Of a DNA stretch of 64,000 nucleotides, positions 53,777-64,000 are shown piece by piece; position 1 is the stretch's first letter; each line of letters opens with the position of its first letter. Source of the DNA: Cephalotus follicularis (taxonomy: Eukaryota; Streptophyta; Magnoliopsida; Oxalidales; Cephalotaceae). The stretch covers positions 129,323 through 193,322 of the forward strand of contig BDDD01000276.1 of assembly GCA_001972305.1 (NCBI GenBank). The letters run 5' to 3'. The position numbers and the translations under genes were made by a program. The notes under the pieces are model-generated. The model saw only the letters and a program-made list of their open reading frames with translations, searched no databases and had not been told where the DNA came from.

Positions 53777-56473
53777 TGTCACGCCTCGTTTTTCGGATCC
53801 ATACCATAAGACAACATATATGGTGATATCAGTATTAAACATACATTCCAGCATTTCATTTAACAGAAAATAACAATATGCGGAAGGAGTCAATAAGTCG
53901 GAATATAAAAGTTCAAGCCATCTGCACGCATCCCATACTACGTGCGGGTACAATCCAACATCATCCTTAACATAAGGAAAACAACATAACGAGGTATGAT
54001 TCGTTCATTACATTACAATACATCAAAAGAAAAAAAACAACCTTAAAACGATAAAAGTAGAAGCTCTCCCAGATTCAGCCGAAACTCCAAGTCTTCGCTT
54101 AATCTGAAACTGTAGGGGGGTTAGCCGTTGTCCTCACTTGGCTAAGTAGGAAGATAAAGAATGCTGAGAAATATATGAATGCAATATGTATGACAGTTTA
54201 TATACAAAAAACATTTAGATGGGCCGATATATATAAGCAATCATGCCAAGTGGCCATAAACAATCCATATGCAAGCATACCGCACAAGGGTACAATCAAT
54301 TCAGTCCAGTGGTTCATCCGAAGACCAGTATTGGGCTCAAGACGTTGCTAACCCCTAGCCTACGTCGAACCACCTAGCTATCACCCCAACTCCGCTGATG
54401 ATAGAAGGTAACAGTGCTGCCGGCATTTAGCGGGCAGGTAACAGTACATGGTCTGCAATGCAGATCAGTATGGTGGGTGTCCTGGCCAACTCCTGGCACA
54501 CAGGAGCACCTACATAGTCAGTGACCTCTGCCATCACTCGACTACGAAAGTAAACATAGACAATCAATTCAATCAGTACAATCAGTAATAACATATATAA
54601 TTTATATGAAATATTGAATGTTTTCTTTAGAAACATATATCAGTTCAGTAATCGTACATCTCATGTGAGGAAACGATATCAGTACAGTAGCGGTTTCCAA
54701 ATCGGAAAAAACAGTAGGTAATAACAGTAGTTGATAAAACAGTAGTTCCTTATAAATAATAGTTCTCATTGGAAAATGGTGTTTAACCACAATTTGTGCA
54801 TATAGCACATAATTCGTTCAATCAGTGAAATATCAGTAATAATGATGTTAAATAACATCCAACAATATCTATTATATGATGGTATCATATACAATTCAGT
54901 AGCAATGTAAAACAGTAACAATTCAATTGATGATATGCAATATATACCCAGAACAGTCGACTGTCCTCAAGAACCAGTCGGCTGTTGGGTTGAGTAGTCG
55001 ACTACCAGGCTTTGCAAGTCGACTAGATCAATTGTGTAGTCGACTGTTTTCAATACCAGTCAACTGTTTTTACCCAGAATGCAGGCAGATCAGTGTAAAT
55101 GTAATGCAAATTCAATGCCAATCAGTTCAATGCAAGGAGAAATTAACATACATGAAATGCATGAACATATCTCCCAAAACATAACACTACCCCTACCTCA
55201 ATTTGCTATCCCAAGATCAATTGAGTGATCTATCTCTTTAAGCTTCCAAGTCACTTTTACACCAACAATCTTCAATTCAGCAGGTTCAATCAATGCATGC
55301 ATGTTTATGGACGCATGCATTAGCACAGGGAGTTCAACTAGATTACAAAGCTACAATTACTACTTTTATAGTAGCTTATAACTAATCCTTTAAGTCTTAA
55401 CATCCATTACCGTTTCTCTTTAAACTCTATGTCAAGCATCTTTTAATTCCAGATTAATGTGTTGACAGAGGATGAATATATACCTCTAAGAGAATCAGGA
55501 GGTAATATACAACTAACCAATAGGTTCAATTCAAATTAGAGGCATATAATCATCAAAGCTTCATGTCCATGTTCTTATTCCCATATTCCCCTTCCAATAA
55601 AATTCTAGACTTGTTAATCCCTTACCATTAACAGAAGATGTATATTACATTTAGGAAAAACCAGTACATATCATGACCTTAACATGGACTATAATCCAAT
55701 CTAGAGGTTATATCCACATTCCACTTGATCCATTTACAATTTCCATTTCAATTCTAGAATCTTGTTAACTTAACCATGTTAACAGAAAATTAACATCCTT
55801 ATAGTTACCTTATCAACACATATCAGAGGGTTCAGATTTGGAACTTACCAGGAGAAGCCCAAGCTTCCAAGTTCCTCCTTGAGCTCTAAACCCTCCACAT
55901 GCAAGCTCCTCAAATCTTCAAGCAATTCCCTTCAATTCAGTGGTTTCCAACACTCAGGTTCAGCCTTTGGACAGCTGATATAGAGGTTAGAAACCTTTGA
56001 ATTCGCCAGAGCATTTACTCAGCCTCCTTCCTTCCTTCTCTCTCTCTCACATGCATGCTTCTTTTCCTTGTCATTACTCACTTTTCTCTCTTTGATTTTG
56101 CAGGTTGCAGGTTTGTGGCTTGCAGAGCACATGCAAGGGTTATCTCTGCATGTCTTGGCCGTTGGTGCATGCCCACGACACCTGTCATTAAGCATGCCAC
56201 GCTCAAGCTCAGTTTAACACCTGCACAGACACATGTTCTGTCGAATTTCCAGTCGACTGGAACCATTAGGCAGTCGACTGTTCCCCTGTGACAGTCGGCT
56301 GTCAAGACTGTTTTTAGGGTTTCTTAAGTTCGGTTTTCACCAATTGCCTCTCCATCCATCCCAAGCAATTACCAATTACAAAATTATGATAATTGGCAGA
56401 TAATTCAATTAAAATGTATATTTATTTTAAACATGGAAATCAATATACATTAATTGAATTTGCGGTCATTACA
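53777..56473 (-). repeat. 3' LTR of G (left)
   Basis: Plus-strand text runs TGTCACGCCTCG to GCGGTCATTACA. A minus-strand TATA-like CCTCTATATCAGC lies at 55973-55986. CAGTCGACTG repeats lie at 54953-55075 and 56250-56310. It is 28 bp shorter than the other LTR because of a deletion in the second repeat cluster. Confidence 0.94.
54953..55075. repeat. CAGTCGACTG cluster 1 in left LTR of G
   Basis: Seven variants of CAGTCGACTG within about 120 bp (CAGTCGACTG, CAGTCGGCTG, TAGTCGACTA, AAGTCGACTA, TAGTCGACTG, CAGTCAACTG). The identical cluster in the right LTR is at 60511-60633. Confidence 0.9.
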
Positions 56474-57105
56474 TTCCACCATCCTTAGAGAAAATTCATC
56501 CTCGAATTTAGTCCTAGCATCACCTTCCGAATAGGTGGGGAAATGTCTCCCTCATTCCGTCTTCACGTCCCACGTAGCTTCCTCCACTCCGTGGAAACTC
56601 CAAAGCGCTTTCACCATAGGAGTGGTCTTATTTCTCAGTACCCTTTCCATCGATCCCTTGTCACCTCGGCAATTCCGGTACGAAATCCATGGTCACATGC
56701 TCCCATTTCTATTCAACCACTGGTAACGATTGTAACATTCCAGCAGATTTCGGATGTTCAGCTTTCACTTGCTGACAGATCAACATCTTGCGACATCTTC
56801 AGTAATTTCCCGTTTCCTACCGCTCCACCAGAAACTCTTCGCCAGGTCGTGCCACACCTTGGAACTTCCTGGGTGGACACTGTAGTTCGACTGGTGAGCC
56901 TGTTCCAGTAGCTCATCCTTGATGCTCTCGTCATCCGGAACACATATCCTTTCTCGGAATCTCAATATGTCATCAGTATGAATGGAGAACTCAGGCTTAG
57001 TGTCTAGGTTCTCACGGATACTCCACAATTCAGAGTCGCTATACTGAGCAGTCATAATACGCTCCAGAAGTTCCGGTTGTGCTCTCATACGTGTCACCAT
57101 AACAT
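56474..57105 (-). pseudogene. Integrase/chromodomain remnant of G with core deleted
   Basis: 57100-56780 keeps the zinc-finger zone (LEQAHQSNYSVHPGSSKVW, VARC). The text then passes through QSLPVVE and WEHVTMDFVPELPR (core entry with the first Asp), then directly to ERVLRNKTTPMVKALW and FHGVEEATW, the end of a chromodomain. About 300 residues of integrase are missing at exactly the place where F also lacks them. KFEDEFSL follows before the LTR. Confidence 0.87.
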
Positions 57106-57171
57106 CTCGGAACCGTGAACGGATTCCATCTCTGAAACTCCTTCAATAGCTCCTACTGCGAACCCATTGCT

Positions 57172-58390
57172 TCAGCAATCACTGCCATGCGACTCATCGC
57201 AACGGTCCCTACATTCGCCCTTTTCTGGTTGGTATTGAGTGTGGCAGTTGTAGTCGTTAAAGAATACCACCCATCGTCTTTGTCCCCTGTTGGGCGCCTT
57301 CTGGAAAAACAAATATTTTAAACTTTTGTGGTTAGACAAGATCTCAAACTGAGCCCCATAGGTGTAGTGCCTCCATTTCTGCAAGGCAAACGCTATGGCT
57401 GCCAACTGAAAATCATGTACGGAATAACTTTCCTCGTACGACTTAACTTCTTCGATGCGTATGAAATCGCCCTACCATGTTGCATAAGAACGCATTTCAG
57501 TCCTTTCCCAGACGCATCAGTGTAGACAGTAAAACCCTCATTAACCACCGGTAATGCCAACACTGGAGCCGGAACCAACCGACTCCTCAACTCTTGGAAA
57601 CTTGCCTCACAAGAGCCCTTCCACACAAGCTGGACTTCTTCTGAGTCAACTGTGTCAGTGGTGTAGCAAGTTTCGAAACTCCTTGACGAATCTCCGATAG
57701 CAGCCAGCCAATCCCAAGAGCTACGAATCTCCGTAACGTTCCTCGGTTGGGGCCAGTCAACAATGCTTTCAATCTTCGAAGGATCCACTGACAATCCTTC
57801 ACTCGACACTATGTGGCCAAAGAAGGTCACATGATCCAGCCAAAACTCGTACTTGCTGAATTTGGCGTACAGTTGTTCCTTCCGTAGTGTCTGTAACACA
57901 ATCTTCAAATGCTGTATGTGTTCCACAACGCTCTCTGAGTAGATCAGAATGTCATCTAAAATATCACGACGAACTGATCAAGATAGGGTTGGAACACTCT
58001 ATTCATCAGACATATAGGCTGCAGGTGCATTAGTCGAACCAACGGCAGTATCAAAATTCGTAGTGCCCATGTCTGGTTCGAATGTGGTTTTCTCCACATC
58101 ACCTTCTCAGATTCTCAACTGATGATAACCTGTCCTCAGGTCAAGTTTGAAGGATACAGTTGAGCCTTGCAATTGGTCGAACAACTCCTCAATATGTGGC
58201 ATAGGATACTTGTTCTTCCCAGTCACTTGATTTAGCAGCCTGTAATCAATGCATAGCCGCATCGATCCATCCTTCCTTTTCACGAACAGAACCGGTGCTC
58301 CCCAGGGAGATGCGCTCGGTCTGATAAGGTCTTTATCAAGGAAATCCTGAATTTGAACCTTCAGCTCTTCCCGTTCAGCAGAAGTCATTC
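57172..58390 (-). pseudogene. RT and RNase H of G, frameshifted
   Basis: 58388-58107: [40 protein letters not shown] and [13 protein letters not shown] (RT fingers/palm). About 58000-57930: altered palm text with [10 protein letters not shown], catalytic Asp pair present. 57926-57393: [20 protein letters not shown], then RNase H with [20 protein letters not shown]. 57405-57172: [20 protein letters not shown] and YNCHTQYQPEKG. At least three frameshifts separate these pieces. Confidence 0.88.
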
Positions 58391-58673
58391 GGTATGGTGC
58401 TCTGGATATAGGAGCAGTCCCAGATCATCTTTTGATAAGGAACTCTAACTATCGGAATCGCACTCTCATCTATTCTCGCATCATACATCAAGCATTTACT
58501 AGTTGGAGCACTTGCCTCCGAACATGTGTACACACATAGTGAGGTAATGCAAGTTGTGCAGAGCATGATGCAATGAACGAGTATGTGGTTATGGAGTCAA
58601 TCGATACACAAGCAATTATAACTTCATATTAGTTATATCTTCTCTAGATGAGTATAACTTTACCTTGCATGAT
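58391..58673 (-). other. Gag-RT junction of G; protease absent
   Basis: Only about 280 bp separate the gag stop from the RT entry, where a full element needs several hundred codons for linker and protease. Readable text ([34 protein letters not shown]) has no Asp-Thr/Ser-Gly motif. The interval in F (30811-31053) has similar length and text. Confidence 0.7.
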
Positions 58674-59231
58674 TCAATTGCCGGTATCACCTCGCGGTTG
58701 TGTAGCCGCTCCACTTCTACCATCTCCATCATTACCGGGTCGAGCTTTCACTAAAGGACATCCATTCATGCGATGATCCGATGAACCACATCTCAGGCAC
58801 TTCCCAGCTTTCTTCCAGCACTTAGTTTCCTCATGATTCGAACGACCACAAAAATTGCATCGGAGGAGGGTCCTTGAACAAGAGGTATCTCGGGTAGCAG
58901 TCTGTCGAGGCTGTTTGGAAGCTTGCCCAGACCGTCCCGAAGGTTGTCTAACCTGTTGCACTTGAACGTACAATCGTTGCATTTCCCCCATATGAGCTGC
59001 ACTAGCAGTCATCTGTTGTCGGAGAAAATCAGTCATCCGCTCCATATTTGCCGCGTTGGCTTGAATCTGTTGTTGAAGGAGGTCAGCCATGCGGTCAAAG
59101 TTACTCCTCTCATCATGCGCTGGAGGAACGTTCATTCCTTCATCCACTACCGGATCATTTCCAGGTACTGGCGGTGTATTGACACCTTCGTCGGCTCTAC
59201 GCCTTACTCTTCTACCACTTCGCAAGTCCAT
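58674..59231 (-). CDS. Short gag-like protein of G: helices plus two zinc knuckles, no capsid domain
   Basis: Start chosen at ATG 59231 because the preceding GGAAACCGA aligns with the start context of F's gag. An Arg-rich start (MDLRSGRRVRRRADEG) is followed by tandem helices (FDRMADLLQQQIQANAANME, MTDFLRQQMTASAAHMGEMQ) and two CCHC knuckles, CNFCGRSNHEETKC and CLRCGSSDHRMNGC. The whole frame of about 185 codons is open. Nucleic-acid binding is likely from the knuckles, but no capsid-forming domain is seen. Confidence 0.85.
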   Translation of the reverse strand: MDLRSGRRVRRRADEGVNTPPVPGNDPVVDEGMNVPPAHDERSNFDRMADLLQQQIQANAANMERMTDFLRQQMTASAAHMGEMQRLYVQVQQVRQPSGRSGQASKQPRQTATRDTSCSRTLLRCNFCGRSNHEETKCWKKAGKCLRCGSSDHRMNGCPLVKARPGNDGDGRSGAATQPRGDTGN

Positions 59232-59319
59232 TCGGTTTCCTATATGGAATGACATAATCATCAGGAAACAATTCACTTAATTTCCGAGAAACTTATCCCA
59301 GCTAGCATATATGGAATAT

Positions 59320-59331
59320 GCTCTGATACCA
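59320..59331 (-). other. Primer-binding site of G
   Basis: Minus-strand TGGTATCAGAGC, three bases inside the right LTR. Perfect initiator Met-tRNA site. Confidence 0.93.
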
Positions 59332-59334
59332 TGC

Positions 59335-62059
59335 TGTCACACCCCGTTTTTCGGATCCATACCATAAGACAACATATATGGTGATATCAGTATTAAACAT
59401 ACATTCCAGCATTTCATTTAACAGAAAATAACAATATGCGGAAGCAGTCAATAAGCCGGAATATAAAATTTCAAGCCATCCGCACGTATCCCATACTACG
59501 CGCGGGTACAATCCAACATCATCCTTAACATAAGGAAAACAACATAACGAGGTATGATTCGTTCATTACATTACAATACATCAAAAGAAAAAGAACAACC
59601 TTAAAACGATAAAAGTAGAAGCTCTCCCAGTTTCAGCCGTAGCTCCCAGTCTTCGCTTAATCTGAAACTGTAGGGGGGTTAGTCGTTGTCCTCACTTGGC
59701 TAAGTAGGAAGATAAAGTATGCTGAGCAATATATGAATGCAATATGTATGACAGTTTATATACAAACGACATTTCGATGGGCCGATATATATAAGCAATC
59801 ATGCCAAGTGGCCATAAACAATCCATATGCAAGCATACCGCACAAGGGTACAATCAATTCAGTCCAGTGGTTCGTCCGAAGATCAGTATTGGGCTCAAGA
59901 CGTTGCTAACCCCTAGCCTACGTCGAACCACCTAGCTATCACCCCAACTCCGCTGATGATAGAAGGTAACAGTGCTGCCGGCATTTAGCGGGCAGGTAAC
60001 AGTACATGGTCTGCAATGCAGATCAGTATGGTGGGTGTCCTGGCCAACTCCTGGCACACAGGAGCACCTTCATAGTCAGTGACCTCTGCCATCACTCGAC
60101 TACGGCAGTAAACATAGACAATCAATTCAATCAGTACAATCAGTAATAACATATATAATTTATATGGAATATTGAATGTTTTCTTTAGAAACATATATCA
60201 GTTCAGTAATCGTACATCTCATGTGAGGAAACGATATCAGTACAGTAGCGGTTTCCAAATCGGAACAAACAGTAGGTAATAACAGTAGTTGATAAAACAG
60301 TAGTTCCTTATAAATAATAGTTCTCATTGGAAAATGGTGTTTAACCACAATTTGTGCATATAGCACATAATTCGTTCGATCAGTGAAATATCAGTAATAA
60401 TGATGTTAAATGACATCCAACAGTATCTATTATATGATGGTATCATATACAATTCAGTAGCAATGTAAAACAGTAACAATTCAATTGATGATATGCAATC
60501 TCTACCCAGAACAGTCGACTGTCCTCAAGAACCAGTCGGCTGTTGGGTTGAGTAGTCGACTACCAGGCTTTGCAAGTCGACTAGATCAATTGTGTAGTCG
60601 ACTGTTTTCAATACCAGTCAACTGTTTTTACCCAGAATGCAGGCAGATCAGTGTAAATGTAATGCAAATTCAATGCCAATCAGTTCAATGCAAGGAGAAA
60701 TTAACATACATGAAATGCATGAACATATCTCCCAAAACATAACACTACCCCTACCTCAATTTGCTATCCCAAGATCAATTGAGTGATCTATCTCTTTAAG
60801 CTTCCAAGTCACTTTTACACCAACAATCTTCAATTCAGCAGGTTCAATCAATGCATGCATGTTTATGGACGCATGCATTAGCACAGGGAGTTCAACTAGA
60901 TTACAAAGCTACAATTACTACTTTTATAGTAGCTTATAACTAATCCTTTAAGTCTTAACATCCATTACCGTTTCTCTTTAAACTCTATGTCAAGCATCTT
61001 TTAATTCCAGATTAATGTGTTGACAGAGGATGAATATATACCTCTAAGAGAATCAAGAGGTAATATACAACTAACCAATAGGTTCAATTCAAATTAGAGA
61101 CATATAATCATCAAAGCTTCATGTCCATGTTCTTATTCCCATATTCCCATTCCAATAAAATTCTAGACTTGTTAATCCCTTACCATTAACAGAAGATGTA
61201 TATTACATTTAGGAAAAACCAGTACATATCATGACCTTAACATGAACTATAATCCAATCTAGAGGTTATATGCACATTCCACTTGATCCATTTACAATTT
61301 CCATTTCAATTCTAGAATCTTGTTAACTTAACCATGTTAACAGAAAATTAACATCCTTATAGTTACCTTATCAACACATATCAGAGGGTTCGGATTTGGA
61401 ACTTACCAGGAGAAGCCCAAGCTTCCAAGTTCCTCCTTGAGCTCTAAACCCTCCACATGCAAGCTCCTCAAATCTTCAAGCAATTCCCTTCAATTCAGTG
61501 GTTTCCAACACTCAGGTTCAGCCTTTGGACAGCTGATATAGAGGTTAGAAACCTTTGAATTCGCCAGAGCATTTACTCAGCCTCCTTCCTTCCTTCTCTC
61601 TCCCTCACATGCATGCTTCTTTTCCTTGTCATTACTCACTTTTCTCTCTTTGATTTTGCAGGTTACAGGTTTGTGGCTTGCAGAGCACATGCAAGGGTTA
61701 TCTCTGCATGTCTTGGTCGTTTGTGCATGCCCACGACACCTGTCATTAAGCATGCCACGCTCAAGCTCAGTTTAACACCTGCACACACACATGTTCTGTC
61801 GAATTTCCAGTCGATTGGAACCATTAGGCAGTCGACTGTCCACAGCACGACTCAGACAGTCGACTGTTCCCCTGTGACAGTCGGCTGTCAAGACTGTTTT
61901 TAGGGTTTCTTAAGTTCGGTTTTCACCAATTGCCTCTCCATCCATCCCAAGCAATTACCAATTACAAAATTATGATAATTGGCAGATAATTCAATTAAAA
62001 TGTATATTTATTTTAAACATGGAAATCAATATACATTAATTGAATTTGCGGTCATTACA
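59335..62059 (-). repeat. 5' LTR of G (right)
   Basis: Plus-strand text runs TGTCACACCCCG to GCGGTCATTACA. The minus-strand TATA-like box is at 61531-61544. Repeat clusters lie at 60511-60633 and 61808-61890; the second keeps an extra CAGTCGACTGTCCACAGCAC segment absent from the left LTR. Confidence 0.94.
61808..61890. repeat. CAGTCGACTG cluster 2 in right LTR of G
   Basis: Four variants: CAGTCGATTG, CAGTCGACTG twice, CAGTCGGCTG. They lie in U3, 170-250 bp from the LTR start. Confidence 0.88.
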
Positions 62060-62064
62060 GTGAC
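62060..62064. repeat. TSD of element G, right copy (GTGAC)
   Basis: Identical to 53772-53776. Confidence 0.95.
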
Positions 62065-62800
62065 TGTGATGACAAATCGCATGAGTAGTCATGCAAAAAC
62101 CATTCATTCAACAACTTTCTTCTTCACACATAAGATGTATGTGGATTTTAATCAGACATACAAAGTGTGGGAGATGTCAAAAAATTGAAGAACAAATCAA
62201 AGGTTCAAGGATTTTATTAATAGAGTTGAAGCAATACAATCCAGGCTTTGTTCTAACCCTAAAAACCTTGAAAGTTTAGCTACAAAACATTGAATAAAAA
62301 CTAAAAATCTAAAGGAAGAAGAAGGCGGCTGGTAAAGCTTGTCACTAGCTTGTACAATGTTTTAGTGACCTAGCATCTTCTATTTATACATTGCAAAAAA
62401 AACGTAAATAGAAAAGGAAAATAAATTCTAACATAATTATTCATATTTAAGATAAAGATTACAACCCAAAACTTTCCTAAAATACAAAGTAAACAGCTGC
62501 TAAAAACTTCCAAAATTTGCCGACAAACAATGCCAACCTGTGTGACTTATTATTCAAAGCAGACCACAAAGCATCGACACTTTTAGCAAACCATCAGCGC
62601 TTTGAAGATAGGCGTTGACGCTTATAATAAAAACGTCGACGCTTTGTTTTGTAATTTCCACAAGTTTAGTCAATTTTGCTACACTTGGATGATTTTTGCT
62701 CCTTTACCTGCAAATCCAATAAAACAACTCAAGTAATCTGATCCAAGCATAAAAATATGACAAATAGATCCTTAAAAATAACATATATTTATGCTAAACA

Positions 62801-63737
62801 AATAACCCCATACTTAATCGTTTCTTGTACTTAAGCAACTGAAACGGAAATCTAAAACAAGAACACTAAAACAAAAAAAACATAACTCACTTTCGTAGGA
62901 ATCACGATTGCATTTAGCATATGCAACAAGCCTTTAAACCCCTAGGTTTCCCTAGTGGACGAGTTTTGTCTCGTGAGTGTTTTCAGCGAATAAACACACA
63001 AAATTCAGTTCATCAAAACTTTGACAATAGGCTAAATGTATCTCCACTTAAAAATTCATAGGCAACTCCCATACTTGAATTTTATTATCTCGTTCCAAGT
63101 TCTAGAATCAAAACACATCTCAATTAAGGAGCTTTACCCAATTTTTTTTTTGTTATTCCTCATTTGTCTAACCAATCAAGATATGCATTCTCAACAACAT
63201 AGAATCCTACTTTGGAGTTAGACAAAGAACTTTAGCACTCACACATCTTTTCTTTTTCTTTTTTTTCTTTTCTTGAACTTATTCATCCACTGCTGTTGGC
63301 TTGAATGGCATGCATGGAGCATACACCAAACACCTAAATTACTAAGTAGCTTTGGATTTTTACCCACTTAAATTCGTGAAATGTCTTAGTCTCTTAAGCT
63401 TTATATAAGACCCATGTAGCAAGATTTGGACCAATTACTCTCAAGCCAGTTGGCTTTAAGGAACTAGGTGTAAAACACCCCTAAGGCTTACTTACTCGAA
63501 TCAAATAGGCTACAGAGCAAGACTGAATTCAAAGAGGTAATATATATATATTTTTCTTTCCTCTCTCATTTTTTTATATGCAAGACCATCAATTCCTTGT
63601 CCTTCTCCTTACTAAGATTTATGAAACTTTGAATGACATACAAGAACGGTCTTTTACATTTTTCTTTTTATTTTGTGTCTTTATAATTCCTTCCTTGAGA
63701 TATATTCCTTTTCTTTTCCTTGAAAACAAAATTTTTA
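62801..63737 (-). other. Athila L region between pol and 3' LTR; no env-like ORF
   Basis: No reading frame of interest. Some Athila elements carry an env-like ORF here, but at about 940 bp with frequent stops none is present. T-rich runs lie at about 63141-63150 and 63255-63275. Confidence 0.6.
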
Positions 63738-64000
63738 TTATTCGAGAAACTTCTTCAACCGCTGCCCGTTCACCTTGAAAGCATCTTCAGTACCTGGCTT
63801 ACAAATCTCAAAAACACCATGTGAGTAAACAGTTTTAAAAATATAGGGACCATCCCATCGGGATCTCAGTTTTCCAGGAAACATATGTAAACGAGAATTA
63901 TACAAAAGCACTTTATCTCCTACTTCGAAATTTTTCCTCAAAATACGTGCATCATGAAAGGCCTTGGTCTTTTCTTTGGAGATCTTAGCATTGTCATATG
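63738..64000 (-). pseudogene. C-terminal end of Athila L pol (integrase), continues past the window
   Basis: Open from the window edge to a stop at 63738. Text includes [40 protein letters not shown] and [11 protein letters not shown], the conserved integrase C-terminus (GPY/F-like module) of the Athila lineage. The segment upstream of 63941 ([14 protein letters not shown]) is in the same frame. Typed as pseudogene only because the rest of the protein cannot be checked. Confidence 0.88.

Larger units (their letters stand above)
53777..62059 (-). mobile_element. Non-autonomous chromovirus G, 8,283 bp, complete ends
   Basis: Minus strand. LTRs 53777-56473 (2,697 bp) and 59335-62059 (2,725 bp) are nearly identical, and both ends carry the TSD GTGAC. 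The internal region is only 2,861 bp: a gag without capsid domain, no visible protease, frameshifted RT-RNase H and an integrase missing its catalytic core. These same deletions occur in F, so G transposed as a deletion derivative, using proteins from elsewhere. It is the youngest layer of its stack, since nothing interrupts it. Confidence 0.94.
53271..62800 (-). repeat. 3' LTR of Athila L, split by element G
   Basis: The left terminus, read on the minus strand, is TATAAATTTAAAACA, matching the LTR end of E (14823). Shared text with E includes GAGTTTCTATACCCTAAAAC. Without G the LTR is about 1.24 kb (53271-53776 plus 62065-62800). The right end is placed at GCTAAACA/62800 because a purine-rich AAGTATGGGGTTATT (minus strand) follows as a possible polypurine tract. 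GTCGAC-type repeats lie at 53440-53575 and 62570-62650. Confidence 0.7.

Noticed and set aside
61613..61903. 96-codon plus-strand frame and its twin at 56055-56291
   Set aside because: It lies in U3 of G's LTRs, antisense to the element and overlapping the palindrome cluster. The twin frame ends differently because of the 28-bp indel.

Overview
This is nuclear DNA of a land plant, probably a eudicot. I see no host gene, rRNA or tRNA gene. Nearly everything I can name is a transposable element: Ty3/gypsy LTR retrotransposons (chromovirus, Tat and Athila lineages), one En/Spm-type CACTA DNA transposon, and LTR fragments that may be Ty1/copia. Primer sites matching initiator Met-tRNA, plant-specific dual RNase H, chromodomains and TNP2-type transposase point to a plant. 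The density of nested, broken elements suggests pericentromeric or otherwise heterochromatic DNA. The region is a set of insertions within insertions, resolved here with target-site duplications (TSDs).

First stack (about 1-42,323). Element B is a minus-strand Tat-lineage element: 5' LTR 41,816-42,323, gag 40,074-41,757, pol 17,343-20,896, a 3' untranslated region with a hairpin minisatellite, and an antisense extra ORF (aORF) in pieces at 1,920-2,921 and 14,900-15,880. Its 3' LTR lies beyond the left edge. Within B: (i) at the left edge an LTR with outer edge at 1,919; (ii) in an aORF intron, a minus-oriented LTR (D, 2,931-12,320) that was itself hit by a 7.3-kb CACTA element (3,486-10,820, TSD ATT), followed by a truncated Athila element (E, 12,339-14,823); (iii) between gag and pol, a 19-kb plus-strand chromovirus A (20,902-40,068, TSD GTTAT). 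A was later broken by minus-strand chromovirus F (26,193-33,092) in pol and by a solo LTR (34,947-37,733, TSD ATTGC) in its 3' LTR.

Second region (42,324-52,811). A decayed Tat element I (LTR, primer site, gag) is split by a solo LTR H (43,420-45,921, TSD CTGGT). Then come unassigned LTR-like sequence with telo-box motifs, a 2.9-kb LTR J carrying a 1-kb GCATGC-rich array, and the 5' LTR and first gag codons of chromovirus K.

Third stack (52,645-64,000). K is interrupted by a copia-like LTR M (from 52,812), M by a minus-strand Athila L (LTR from 53,271, pol at the right edge), and L's LTR by a complete minus-strand chromovirus G (53,777-62,059, TSD GTGAC).

The two most notable patterns are these. 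First, LTRs of unrelated families carry clusters of degenerate short repeats centred on self-complementary hexamers: GTCGAC in the A/D/solo/H/L LTRs, CAGTCGACTG in F and G, and GCATGC in J. Second, F and G carry the same internal deletions (gag capsid domain, protease, integrase core), so they look like members of a mobile non-autonomous chromovirus family rather than independently decayed copies.
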